Source: Ipomoea triloba | Taxonomy: Eukaryota; Streptophyta; Magnoliopsida; Solanales; Convolvulaceae | DNA length: 64,000 bases | NCBI RefSeq assembly: GCF_003576645.1 | Contig: NC_044919.1 | Coordinates: 29,657,069 to 29,721,068, forward strand | Direction of reading: 5' to 3' | In this document: positions 40,545-51,378 of the stretch, piece after piece | How the letters are laid out: each line of letters begins with the position of its first letter | Numbering within the stretch: position 1 is the first letter of the stretch | Made by a program: the position numbers and the translations under genes | The notes under the pieces: generated by a model | Told to the model about the DNA's origin: nothing | Seen by the model: the letters and a program-made list of their open reading frames with translations, nothing else | Databases searched by the model: none

Positions 40545-43500
40545 ATGGACATATTTAAGATCATAGTTCTCGTAGGAGTGTTTTGCTCTGCTGCCTCGGG
40601 CTATGCTCACGATGTGTTTGCTTCCTGTATGAGAGCTTATGATGAAGGAGGTGCTCCAGCCTTTTTTAGATTGCCTGAATGCCCTCAATGGATTCTATTG
40701 GCTTCCCCTGAGAAGAAAGCACTCAAAGAAGGGAACTGCCAGTTTGCTACACTTCAGGGCCACAGGAAATACCAGGAAGACTGTGTTATTTGCTATCCTA
40801 ATGTAACAATTCCGGTTTTAGGTGCATTTCTCTTAGCTGCTCTTCTCTAATGCTTGAATAATACTTGCTTAATCTGCATATGTCTCTGACTAGATTGTCT
40901 AGTTTGCATTGCTGAGGTTTGTCTCCTTTTGATGATGCTCAAGATGTCAGTGTTGCTGTGGGGGCAGTGTTTGATGGTCATGGGGGCAAGGAAGCAAGCA
41001 AGATGGCTTCAGAAAAGTTTTTGGATTACTTTTTCCTTCATGTTGTATTCAACACATACAAGAAATTGTTCCTCCATAAGAAAGATAATGAAGAAATAGA
41101 TATCCGTAGCTTCACTCGTAAGAGGTTTGAACCAAAACTAGGAATCAGATCATTCATTAATTGCAATTCATCTCCATTATTAGCCCACAGAGTATACTTT
41201 CCTAACAAGAGTACAAGACCAACTTTAGTTTGATTTAGCAATTGAGTTGAATTTTCTATAAATCTTAGTTAAAGTTTTAAAAAATTCAAATGCTTATACC
41301 CTCAAATATTTGAGATGTGTTAGGTTTTCTGAACTGGTTTTGCTGGTGCCTGCATGACTCAGCCTTTTTGAACCAAGTATATAAATTGTTTTTGGAGTGA
41401 AAATTTGTTGTTTGGGTTGGGAATTGAGTTACTGCATGGCATTCTATAGCAGTTAAAGCTATTTTAACTCTTCTATTATCTTTGTAAAAATGTTTTCAAG
41501 TTTTAATTAGTTAAGTCTGCTTAAGTTTGATATTTTTGCAGTTATATTGAAGCAGTTCCTGTCATAGATGATGAATTACTGCGTGGCATCTTAGAGACAG
41601 CCCTGTTGCAAACAATCCAAGATATAGATTCAGAATTTTCTCAGGCATTTATCATTCTCTTCATTTCTTTATTTTTCTTTAAAGCTATCTCCTGTGATTT
41701 TTCAAGTTAGTATTTCTTCTCCAGGAAGCCATGAACCATGGCTATATTTCGGGATCAACAGCAACAGTTGTTGTTTGGGTGAACAGACAGATTTTAGTAG
41801 GATCCCTCGGTGATTCAAAAGCACTTCTATGTTCAAGAAGAAATCATCCCGATGCTGAAGGTATTATTTATACTCTTTTCCTGCCCTTTTCTGTTATTCC
41901 TGTTTGATTTCAGAAATGATTAGCAAACCAAATTGAATAATTGACCATAAAATCTGTATTCTCCTCAATTCTGTAACTCTTCACTATACTACTCTAATGC
42001 TGTTTCAGGTGAACTGGAGTCAAAACTTTATGCTAAGGAACTAACAAGGGATCACCATCCAGATAGAGAAGATGAAAAAGCTCGAATAGAAGCAGCTGGG
42101 GGAGTTATTCGTGTATGGGGTGTTCCTCGTGTCAATGGAATATTGGCTGTCACTCGATCTATTGGTGATATATACTTGAAAAGGTATTTTCCCTACTCCC
42201 AAGGCCTCTTCCTCGCGTTACTAATAGCTTATAAAGATTTTGTGTGGTGAAGCGTATGATATAATAATTACATTTACAATTGTGATTTTGATTATAGATT
42301 AATCAAATACTCCAAAAATAGACTTAGGGTGTGTTTGGTTCGCACATGGGAATCGGAATCAGTATGAGTATCAAATACTTGATAAGGGTAATGGGTTTTG
42401 GTGAAAGTATTTTGCATGTTTGGTAGTAGGGTGTGTAAAATCAGATCATGGTGAAGAAAATTCTATATCTTTATTATTAGCTGATTACATCTATATATAT
42501 ACACATGAGGAAGACAGAGCTCCCTTAAATCCTGCAGTATAATGCTGCACTACTTCCTTAATTTCTTCCACTAAGCCTAATACTGATAACACTACCTAAT
42601 ACTAGCATAAAGGTATAATAATTAAATACCACTAGCATAAAATAATTCTCAACATCCCCCCTCAAGCTGGAGCGTGAATGTTGAAAGCTCCAAGCTTGTT
42701 ACACAAATATTCAACTCTGGGACCTCTTAAAGCTTTAGTGAAGATGTCAGCCAACTGATCGTTTGTACCTACAAATGAGGTAACAATTTCCCCGGATGCA
42801 ATCTTTTCACGAACAAAATGACAATCAATCTCGATGTGTTTTGTTCTCTCATGAAAGACAGGATTGGATGCAATATGTAAAGCTGCTTGATTGTCGCACA
42901 ACAATTTAATTGGTCCTTTTGTGGAGAATTTCAATTCAGATAGGAGATGCTTTAACCAGATTAGTTCACACGTCCCCAAAGCTATTGACCGATATTCTGC
43001 CTCTGCACTTGATCGAGCCACCACATTTTGCTTCTTACTTTTCCAAGATATTAGGTTGCCTCCAAGAAAAACACAGTATCCTGATGTTGATTTTCTATCC
43101 CAAGGGCATCCAGCCCAATCTGCATCAGTATAACCAATAATCTCTGTGTTTCCATGATCTTTATATAACACTCCGGTTCCGGGAGACTTCTTGATGTATC
43201 GTAGAATCCTTATGACAGCATCCCAATGGCTGTCACATGGTGAGGCCAAAAATTGACTCACGATACTTATTGCAAAAGAAATGTCAGGACGGGTGACTGT
43301 TAAGTACAACAGTTTTCCAACCAACCTTCGATATCTTCCTGGATCTGAAAAAAGCTTCCCTTGTTCTGGTACAAGCTTAATATTAGGATCCATGGGAGTA
43401 TCAATTGGTCTGCAATCAAGCATACCTGTTTCCTCTAATATGTCTAAAGCATATTTACGTTGAGATATACAAATCCCTTGCTTTGATTGGGCAACTTCTA

Positions 43501-46500
43501 TCCCTAAGAAGTACTTCAATTTTCCAAGATCTTTTGTCTCAAAGTGTTCGAAAAGATGTTGCTTTAATTGAACCATTCCTTCCGTATCATCTCCTGTGAT
43601 AACAATATCATCGACATAAACAACAAGATAAATACTTTTACTTTGTTGATGCCGATAGAACACAGAATGATCCACTTTGCTCTGAATTAACCCAAAATCT
43701 TGTAGAACTGTGCTAAAACGTCCAAACCAGGCACGTGGAGACTGTTTCAATCCATAAAGAGAGCGTTTTAATTTGCAAACAAAGCTATTCTTCCCCCCTT
43801 GAGCAACAAAACCAGGAGGTTGTTCCATATATACTTCCTCTTTGAGATCCCCATGTAAGAATGCATTCTTGATGTCTAACTGGTAAAGAGGCCAATGATG
43901 TATAGCTGCAATAGAGAGAAAAATCCTGATGGAAGAGATCTTGGCCACAGGTGAGAATGTATCGGTGTAATCAACGCCAAACACTTGAGTGTACCCCTTT
44001 GCTACTAGTCGAGCTTTGAATCTGTCTACCTGTCCATCCGGTCCAACTTTGACGTTATAGACCCATCGACAACCAACAACTGTTTTGCCAGGAGGTAATG
44101 GAACCAAGTCCCAAGTTCCTGATGAATGTAAGGCCGCCATTTCATCAACCATAGCTTGTTGCCAATCAGGATGAGAGAGAGCCTCCTTAACCGATTTTGG
44201 AACAGAAACAGATGATAAACTGGAGATGAAGGCATTATAAACAGGGGAAAAACGGTGATAAGAGACAAAATTATATATAGGATAGGGATTGCGGGTAGAC
44301 CTGTTACCTACCCGACTAGCAATGGGAGTACTGGAAACTGGAGCAGGAACCGGATCCAAGGGAAGAGACAGCTCAGGAGATGAATCAGCAGGTTCAATGT
44401 CTGCAGCAGTAGTGGTCGGTGGTAGTGTTGACCGACGATGATAGGTGAACTGGAAAGGAGAAACAGTTTGGGTTTGTGATGGAGTTTGGGTTTGTGATGG
44501 AGTGGGAGGTAGGACACTAGGAAGTGGTATTTCTATCCCCCCTTCAAACGAGGGAACCGGTAAGACATCAGAAAAAGGATCCACAACCCCTGTAGAGTCA
44601 GATGAAAAGAATGGAGTGTTCTCAAAGAAGGTAACATTTGGTGATACATAGAATCGTCGTGTGTCAGGGCAATAACATCTGAACCCTTTTTGAACCCTAG
44701 AGTATCCCACAAAAATACATTTCAAAGACTTGGGTGCGAGTTTATCACGGCCAGGAGTAATATCCTGAACAAAGCAAGTGCAACCAAAAACCTTGAGTGG
44801 AAGCTTGTGTAATGGCTCTTGAGGAAACAACAAGTGGTAAGGTATTTTGCCGTGTAAAACAGACGATGGCATACGGTTAATAAGATAACATGAATGAAGG
44901 ATAGCATCTCCCCAGAAACAAGAAGGGACCTTATAGTGAAGAAGCATAGTCCGAGCAGTCTCCACTAGATGTCTATTTTTTCGTTCAGACACACCATTTT
45001 GTTGTGGTGTGTCCGGACAAGAAGATTCATGGAGAATACCCTCGGAGTCAAGAAGGGTAGACAAAGGAGTATTGAAATATTCCCTGGCATTATCACTCCG
45101 AAGAATTTTAATAGACACTCCAAATTGATTTTTAATTTCATTATGAAACTTTTGAAAGATGTTGAACAATTCAGATCGTCGTTGCATTAGGAAAACCCAA
45201 GTACAACGAGAAAAGTCATCAATAAAAGTAACAAAATACTTAAAACCTAACACAGATGTGACACGACTAGGACCCCAAATATCACTGTGAACTAAAGAAA
45301 AAGGAGACGAAGACACTTTATTGACCCGTTCAGGGAATGAGGTTCTAGAATGTTTTCCATACTGACAAGATTCACACTCTAGTGAAGACAACTTTGAGAG
45401 ACTTGGTTCAAGTTGTTGTAGTTTCTTCAAACTTGGATGACCTAGACGACAATGAGTAAGGGAAGGAGAAACAGTAGCATTACAGACAGCGGAAGCAGGA
45501 GTGGATAGGCGGTATAGTCCTTTTGATTCATACCCCGAGCCAATCGTCTTCCCCGAACGACGGTCCTGTATAATAACAGAATCAGAAGAAAAGGTGACTA
45601 GGCAATCCAAAGAGTGAGTAAGTTGATGAATGGAAATCAAGTTAAAAGGACATGTAGGTATATACAAAACTGATGATAAAGGTAAATTAGGAAGAGGCCT
45701 TGCTTTACCAACACCATGAGCAGTACATATGGATCCATTACCAAACACAATGGATGGAAGAGGCTTAGAATCTGTGAAAAGGGTTAATAAAGAAGAATTA
45801 CCACAGATATGTTCAGAAGCACCTGAATCAAGGACCCATGACCCAAGAGGTCCAGATTGAGAAACAAGGGCTGTGTGAGTCTCTTTGGTGTGAGCTATAG
45901 GAGTGACAACAGCAGCTTGGGCACTAGCTTTAAATCGGGCAAACTCTTCATATTCTGCAAGAGAGATAGTTTTAGAACCTGAATCTTCTTGTTTGAGCTG
46001 AGCCACATTTGTAGGGGCAGGCACTGGTCTCCCGTGCAGCTTCCAGCATCGATCCCGCGTGTGTCCAGATCTATTGCAGTAATCACAATATCTAGTGTTT
46101 TTCTGCCCACTACGGTCTTTATTTCGGTTGCCCAAATTGTTACCTCGACCTCCTTGGATCACAAGAGCAGATTGGCCTGTGGTTGGTGCAGAAGTCTCAC
46201 TAGGAAAAGAAGTCACTTGAAGAAGACGTTTGAACAATTCTTGGATCCCTGGTACAACATTATCTCCAAGAATCTGGTTTCGAGTATTCTCAAACTCAGG
46301 GCCTAGTTTAGATAAAACAAAAACAACAAAAAATTTTTCACGTTGGGCAATCTGTTCTGCAGGTGTCCCTCCAGTTGGTAACAGCTTATTAAACTCAGTT
46401 AATAAACCTTGAGTTTTCCCCAGAAAGGCTTCCATACTCATACCATCCTTCTTTAAGTTAACCAAATTATTAACAACTGTGTAACATTGAGAAACATCAT

Positions 46501-49500
46501 TAGTGTATAAGGACTTAGCTTGATTCCATACCTCAACACATGTTTTAAAAACTCTGAACAGTTGAATTAACTCAGGTGAAAGGGATTGCCACAGGAGACT
46601 ACAAAGTTGGGCATCCACTCTTTTCCAAATTGCCCTCTCATTTTCTGGAACCTTTTCTACCCCCTTTTCCAAATGGTCACTAACACCTTGGCCCATAAAC
46701 CACATTTCAACTGCATCGGACCAAGAATGGTAGTTTTGTGACCCACATAATTTTTCAGAGGTAATAACTGGATTTCCAGATAAATTAGGTACAAACACTG
46801 AGCTAGAAATAACATTCTCAACACTGCCAGAAGTTTCTTCAGTACCAGTTGAAGACATGGTTGACAAAAAAGAATATTAGCAAGTGAGTGAAAGAGGAAT
46901 CGTCGACTGAACTGGAAGGTTTCACCGGAACAGTACCTCTGACCGGAACAGTGCCGTTGACCGGCGTTGACCGACGTTGACCGGCGCCGGCGAACAATCT
47001 GGAAAATGCTGTTAGCTGCGTCTCCTTGAGACGAAACCAGGGGAGAAAACGGCAGCTTGATCGGAGACCGGAGGAGAGAGATCTGGCCAGAAAACAGTCT
47101 GCAATTTCCGGCGATGGTGGTGGCGCGTGGCGGCGCGTGCGTCAGCAGATGATGACGGAATTCCTGGCCTGGCTTCGCGACAAGGTTCCGAGTGAGGCTG
47201 TGGTGCTAGTTTCCTCACACACTAGCCGGAAGTAAGTCGGAACGAGATAAATCAGTCGCGGGTTGCCGGAAAAGATGGTGTTTTTCAGAAATGGAAAGAA
47301 AATAGCCTAGAATCTTAGGCTCTGATACCATGTAAAATCAGATCATGGTGAAGAAAATTCTATATCTTTATTATTAGCTGATTACATCTATATATATACA
47401 CATGAGGAAGACAGAGCTCCCTTAAATCCTGCAGTATAATGCTGCACTACTTCCTTAATTTCTTCCACTAAGCCTAATACTGATAACACTACCTAATACT
47501 AGCATAAAGGTATAATAATTAAATACCACTAGCATAAAATAATTCTCAACAGGGTGGAATGGGAATGGTTATTAATAGTTGAGGAAGAAAGGAGGAGGGA
47601 AATAAAACCCTTATTTAATAAGGGTAAAAGTTTTTCAATTAATGGGGTATTTCAAACCCATAGTACTATTCTAAAAACCTGTCAACTAAACAATAACAAT
47701 CACTTTGATACCCATACCTTATACCAAAATCCGTCAACCAAACACTAAGTTACTTATGGATTATTGGCTTCAATATACTATGATATCATGTTTGTTCATG
47801 GAATGGATTTTAGGTGAGTTGATATCCTATTCCATAGGGAATATTTTAAACAAAAAATATAATAAGAATTTTATTTCATTGTTTGGTTTGCAAAATTAAT
47901 GGGCTTCATAAATTATTTTTGTCTGGTTGGTCTAAGAAATAAAATTTAATAAACAGACAAAAGACATAAACACTTATATGTTGAATATTATATATTTAAA
48001 AAAATAAATAAATACATGTGCACACATATGTATATATACTCTAAATAAATAAATAAGTATACACATCATTTATTTAATTTGATATTTTAATTAAATGAGG
48101 GCAACTTGGCTTAGGAATTGGCAAATTGCTAATACTAAGGGCCCCTAGAAATATTCTCCTCACGAGGAGAATAGCTTATTCTCATCAAAAGTCTGACAAA
48201 ATAGGTCTACTATTGAGATTTGAGAATGTTATTTTTATGTCTATTCTATGAATCAAAGATGACAATATTGGCCAACTTGAGCTCAGCCGGCAAATTATTC
48301 CGTGGACGTGAGTCCACATCAAGTCTATATTGCAGGGTAAATTTGAGTTTAAAATGCAGAATTTATAACTAAATGTTCACAATTTACCTACTTAATATTG
48401 TGACATTTAGTATGTAAATTGTGAGAGGTCCATTGTATAACTATTGAGTTCAACCCATATGATATAGTACTTGGGCAAGTCAACTCAGTTTTTTTTTTTT
48501 TTTAAATTTTTTTTTAATTTTTATTTTAAGTTAAGCTTGTGTATTGAAATTAATTTTGTATTTCTAAAATTGTTTTTTTGTTTGTTCTTAAAGTAGTATA
48601 ATTTTTAATGTTATGAATGTACAAATAATATATAATTTAACAATTGTAAAAATATGAAATAAACTTATTACGTATTTTTTTTAGAAATAGTAATTTAAAA
48701 TTTTTATTAAGTTAATAAATTATAAGTTAAAAATTATTTATTTACATATTTTTATTATAATAATTTGTAGATTATAATTTTATTTTAATATAGATAATAA
48801 TTATTATAATCATTAATAAAAATACTTTATAATAAATTTATGTTCATGTTTTAGAAAATGACTCAAACAGAAAAGAATATAGTTTTATGACTTTTAACCA
48901 AAAAGAATTTTTTTTTTCTTGACTTTCAATCAGATATTGGTAGAAGAAAACTTTTTCTAAAAAATAATTTATGTTTTTCAAAAACAATTTTCTACAAATA
49001 TTTTTAGTGTTATATTTATTAATTTTTGTATTTATTTTTATTATAATAAATTGCATGCTAAAAGTTATTTATTTACATATTTTTATTAATAGTAGTGTTA
49101 TTTTCTTTGCTTCATTTTGCTTGTCTTATTTACTATTCATGGGTCAATCAAATATTTCTTTATTGCTTATTTTCTTTACTAAATTTTTTATTATTTTTAA
49201 ATTTAATTTTTGTGTTTAATAGTAATTTTAATGCAGTGTCTAAATATATAAATTTTATATATACTAATGTCAAACTTAATATTATGAAAAATTGAATTAA
49301 AAATAATTTCAGTCAAACTACGTTAATCTAACCGGACAAACAAAATGAGACTGAGAGGAAGTAATATTTATAACTATTAGAAATTATAATTTTATTTTAA
49401 TATAAATAATTATATTATTATAATCAATAAAATAATTAATATTTTATTATAAATAAGTTTTTAATAAATTTATGTTCATATTGTAAAATATTAATCAAAG

Positions 49501-50796
49501 AAAAAAAAAACAATTTAATGAACTTTTTAGGCTTTTTTTTTCAAATCATTTTCTAGGAAATATTATCCATGTTATATTTATAAATTTATTTTTATTATAA
49601 TAAGTTACAGATTAACAGTTTTTTTCTTTTACATATTTTTTATTATATAAATTATAAAATATAATTTTATTTTAATACAAATATATTAGAATCATGAAAA
49701 AAATAATTAAAATATTCCATAAGCAATAATTTTATAATAAATTAACTTTTAATCAACCAAAAAAAAAATTTATTTTAACGGACTAACGTAAAATAGAACT
49801 AACAAAATCTGGCAAGAAAGTTTAGGGTGTGTTTGGTTGGTGGGTTTAGGCATAAGGAATGGGTATGAAAGTGATTGCTTGTGTTTGGTTGATAAGTTTT
49901 GTGAATGCTACTATGGGTTTGGAATACCCAATTAATGAGAAAACTCATACCCTTATTAAATAAGAGTTTCATCTCCCTTCCTCCTTTCTTCCTCAATTAT
50001 TAATAATCATTCCCATTCCACCCAACTACCAAACATGCTAAGGGTACGTTTGGTTCGCACATGGGAATCGGAATCGGAATGGGTATCAAATACTTAGTAA
50101 TGGTAATGGGTTTTGGTGAAAGTATTTAACATGTTTGGTAATTGGGTGGAATGGGAATGATTATTAATAGTGAGGAAGAAAGGAGGAAGGGAGATGAAAC
50201 CCTTATGTAATAAGGGCATGGGTTTTGTCATTAATGGGGTATTCCAAACCCATAGTAGCATTCACAAAACCTATCAACCAAACACAAACAATCACTTTCA
50301 TACCCATTCCTTATGCCTAAACCCACCAACCAAACACACCCTAAATACTTTCACCAAAATCCATTACCATTACCAAATATTTGATACCCATTTTGATTCC
50401 GATTCCGATTTCCATGTGCGAACCAAACGCACCCTTATTTGTTTCCCCAATGTTAGTAAACATCAAAGGATGAGTAAAAGCAGAAGCAACTTTGATATAT
50501 TTGCTATTGGTTAAAATCTTAGATATGGTGTTATTGCTGAACCGGAAATAAATTGGCGAAATCTGACCAGCAAGGACTACTACATAGTCATCGGAACTGA
50601 TGGTATATTTGAGACTATGGCTCCACAGACCGTGTGCAATATACTACAGGCTCAAGAAAAGGAGATCCCCAACAACTCTCCTTTATGTTCATTATCCTCC
50701 CTAGCAGATTGCATAGTCCACAAGGCATTTGATGAGGGCAGTATGGACAACCTGTCGGTTATTGTGATTCCAATAAAGAAGAATGCAGCACAGTGA
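40545..50796 (+). CDS. protein phosphatase 2C (PPM family) with hydrophobic N-terminus
   Basis: Six exons give 390 residues: 40545-40821, 40917-41124, 41542-41644, 41725-41860, 42009-42183 and 50523-50796. An in-frame TGA lies one codon before the ATG. The first 20 residues ([20 protein letters not shown]) look like a signal peptide or anchor. PP2C motifs are in order: RKYQED (74-79), VFDGHGG (110-116), [42 protein letters not shown] (324-330) and DNLSVIVIP (375-383), so the metal-binding aspartates are all present. PP2Cs are Mg/Mn-dependent Ser/Thr phosphatases. It resembles, from memory, Arabidopsis PP2C 51 (At3g63340). Two joins are less certain: the exon 2 donor (AG|GTTTGA) and a GC donor after exon 3 (CAG|GCATTT). 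Intron 5 is 8.3 kb because it holds a Copia element and MITEs. A second copy of the last exon lies at 58867-59140. Confidence 0.88.
42434..42654 (-). repeat. 3' LTR of the Copia element
   Basis: A 221-bp direct repeat of 47331-47551, bounded by TG and CA when read on either strand. No mismatch to the partner was seen by eye. Confidence 0.95.
42655..42665 (-). other. polypurine tract of the Copia element
   Basis: The minus-strand sequence TTGAGGGGGGA lies directly inside the 3' LTR, where second-strand DNA synthesis is primed. The gag-pol stop codon (TGA at 42662-42664) lies within it. Confidence 0.85.
42662..46867 (-). CDS. Copia gag-pol polyprotein
   Basis: A single intact frame of 1401 residues. 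Order of domains: gag (about 1-255), zinc knuckle [14 protein letters not shown] (about 261-274), aspartic protease with DSGA in [13 protein letters not shown] (about 345), integrase zinc-binding region HCRLGHP...CESC (about 470-500), integrase core with the D-D-E residues in [15 protein letters not shown] and [10 protein letters not shown] (about 530-630), reverse transcriptase with the YVDDIVITG active site (about 1087) and RNase H starting near GYTDADWAG (about 1247). Protease before integrase before RT is the Copia order. Gag and pol share one frame, as in many plant Copia elements. No stop or frameshift is seen, so the element could be autonomous. It reads opposite to the PP2C host gene. 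Confidence 0.97.
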   Translation of the reverse strand: MSTMSSTGTEETSGSVENVISSSVFVPNLSGNPVITSEKLCGSQNYHSWSDAVEMWFMGQGVSDHLEKGVEKVPENERAIWKRVDAQLCSLLWQSLSPELIQLFRVFKTCVEVWNQAKSLYTNDVSQCYTVVNNLVNLKKDGMSMEAFLGKTQGLLTEFNKLLPTGGTPAEQIAQREKFFVVFVLSKLGPEFENTRNQILGDNVVPGIQELFKRLLQVTSFPSETSAPTTGQSALVIQGGRGNNLGNRNKDRSGQKNTRYCDYCNRSGHTRDRCWKLHGRPVPAPTNVAQLKQEDSGSKTISLAEYEEFARFKASAQAAVVTPIAHTKETHTALVSQSGPLGSWVLDSGASEHICGNSSLLTLFTDSKPLPSIVFGNGSICTAHGVGKARPLPNLPLSSVLYIPTCPFNLISIHQLTHSLDCLVTFSSDSVIIQDRRSGKTIGSGYESKGLYRLSTPASAVCNATVSPSLTHCRLGHPSLKKLQQLEPSLSKLSSLECESCQYGKHSRTSFPERVNKVSSSPFSLVHSDIWGPSRVTSVLGFKYFVTFIDDFSRCTWVFLMQRRSELFNIFQKFHNEIKNQFGVSIKILRSDNAREYFNTPLSTLLDSEGILHESSCPDTPQQNGVSERKNRHLVETARTMLLHYKVPSCFWGDAILHSCYLINRMPSSVLHGKIPYHLLFPQEPLHKLPLKVFGCTCFVQDITPGRDKLAPKSLKCIFVGYSRVQKGFRCYCPDTRRFYVSPNVTFFENTPFFSSDSTGVVDPFSDVLPVPSFEGGIEIPLPSVLPPTPSQTQTPSQTQTVSPFQFTYHRRSTLPPTTTAADIEPADSSPELSLPLDPVPAPVSSTPIASRVGNRSTRNPYPIYNFVSYHRFSPVYNAFISSLSSVSVPKSVKEALSHPDWQQAMVDEMAALHSSGTWDLVPLPPGKTVVGCRWVYNVKVGPDGQVDRFKARLVAKGYTQVFGVDYTDTFSPVAKISSIRIFLSIAAIHHWPLYQLDIKNAFLHGDLKEEVYMEQPPGFVAQGGKNSFVCKLKRSLYGLKQSPRAWFGRFSTVLQDFGLIQSKVDHSVFYRHQQSKSIYLVVYVDDIVITGDDTEGMVQLKQHLFEHFETKDLGKLKYFLGIEVAQSKQGICISQRKYALDILEETGMLDCRPIDTPMDPNIKLVPEQGKLFSDPGRYRRLVGKLLYLTVTRPDISFAISIVSQFLASPCDSHWDAVIRILRYIKKSPGTGVLYKDHGNTEIIGYTDADWAGCPWDRKSTSGYCVFLGGNLISWKSKKQNVVARSSAEAEYRSIALGTCELIWLKHLLSELKFSTKGPIKLLCDNQAALHIASNPVFHERTKHIEIDCHFVREKIASGEIVTSFVGTNDQLADIFTKALRGPRVEYLCNKLGAFNIHAPA
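47318..47330 (-). other. primer-binding site of the Copia element
   Basis: The minus-strand sequence TGGTATCAGAGCC directly follows the 5' LTR. It is the usual complement of the plant initiator methionine tRNA 3' end. Confidence 0.9.
47331..47551 (-). repeat. 5' LTR of the Copia element
   Basis: A 221-bp repeat of 42434-42654 starting and ending in TG/CA. It contains a TATATATATAC stretch that may be the promoter TATA region. A leader of about 460 bases (46868-47330) separates it from the gag start. Confidence 0.95.
47747..49821. other. AT-rich part of PP2C intron 5
   Basis: No coding sequence is supported. A stretch from about 48700 to 49700 consists of at least three diverged copies of a unit with TTATTTACATATTTTTATTA and ATAATTTTATTTTAATA, suggesting old tandem or nested AT-rich MITEs. 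The same sequence is present in copy B (56091-58165). Confidence 0.5.
49825..50434 (-). mobile_element. outer Tourist-like MITE, interrupted by a second copy
   Basis: Its two parts (49825-50038 and 50345-50434) form one element in the minus orientation, flanked by TTA on both sides (49822-49824 and 50435-50437). Ends are GGGTGTGTTTGGTTGG and GAACCAAACGCACCC. It ends 88 bases before the last PP2C exon. Copy B holds the same arrangement at 58169-58778. Confidence 0.8.
50042..50341 (+). mobile_element. inner Tourist-like MITE (300 bp, TAA duplication)
   Basis: It starts GGGTACGTTTGGTTCG, ends CCAACCAAACACACCC and is flanked by TAA on both sides (50039-50041 and 50342-50344). It is inserted in opposite orientation into another copy of its own family, producing a long compound hairpin. 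Confidence 0.8.
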
Positions 50797-51378
50797 TAGT
50801 AGGTAGGTCTAATCCATTGATTCTTTTGCTGTAGCGCAACAGATGGAATGACCAGTTCTCTGTTCTCTATATATCTTGGGATGCATAGTTGTACAAATAC
50901 AAAAATGCTTCTTTACTGATACATTTTATTTTTTCTTTCTATTTCTTTTCTAATCAATGGAATTGCATACTTACACAGTGCTAACGTTCTCATCTAACCA
51001 CTCACCTGATAAAAAACCACTTCGGTAATGACTCCTGCCTGCTTGAGGAGCAAACATCCCAACCCAAAACTCAGTCTGCTCGACTCATTTCTGCAATAAA
51101 TTATGCCAGTCAAAACTGGTACTAATGAACCTTTGAGCTTAAAAAGGGTGGAGCAAAGGAAATGGGGTTTAATCATCAGATTATTGTGATTTGTGAAAAG
51201 AAAAAAGAAGAGAAGGGTGGAGCAAAGGAAATGGGGTTTAATTATTAAATTATTTTGTAAATAAAAAGAAGAAATGGGTTTAATAATCAAATTATTGTGG
51301 AACCTGAGCATATAGAGGCAATAAAAGAAGTTATGGATACCTTCAAAGCATGTGGAACTGAGCATAGACAGAGGCAAG
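50797..51378. other. interval between PP2C and kinase 3' ends, copy A
   Basis: The 582 bases between the convergent stop codons hold both 3'UTRs. From about 51144 to 51295 a unit with GGGTGGAGCAAAGGAAATGGGG is repeated imperfectly (two good copies and one decayed). Confidence 0.6.

Larger units (their letters stand above)
42434..47551 (-). mobile_element. full-length Ty1/Copia LTR retrotransposon
   Basis: The element is 5118 bp and reads on the minus strand. Two 221-bp LTRs (TG...CA) at 47331-47551 (5') and 42434-42654 (3') look identical. It is flanked by GGGTG on both sides (42429-42433 and 47552-47556), a 5-bp target duplication. Next to the 5' LTR is a primer-binding site matching the initiator methionine tRNA (TGGTATCAGAGCC). 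Next to the 3' LTR is a polypurine tract. One open gag-pol frame of 1401 codons has no breaks. Identical LTRs mean very recent insertion. It sits inside a MITE inside intron 5 of the PP2C gene, antisense to it. Confidence 0.96.
42327..47746 (+). mobile_element. Tourist-like MITE split by the Copia element
   Basis: The left part (42327-42433, starting GGGTGTGTTTGGTTCGCACA after TTA) and the right part (47552-47746, ending near GTCAACCAAACAC) together match the MITE at 50042-50341. The Copia element sits between them. The right end has lost its last few bases. Confidence 0.7.

Noticed and set aside
44445..46412. Plus-strand open frames within the Copia element
   Set aside because: Antisense shadows of the gag-pol frame.
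48844..49295. Small hydrophobic open frames in the AT-rich PP2C intron
   Set aside because: Low-complexity AT-rich sequence gives Phe/Ile/Leu-rich frames by chance; no domain or start context.
49799..50514. Open frames beginning [10 protein letters not shown]
   Set aside because: They lie in the nested Tourist MITEs and appear in each orientation of the element.
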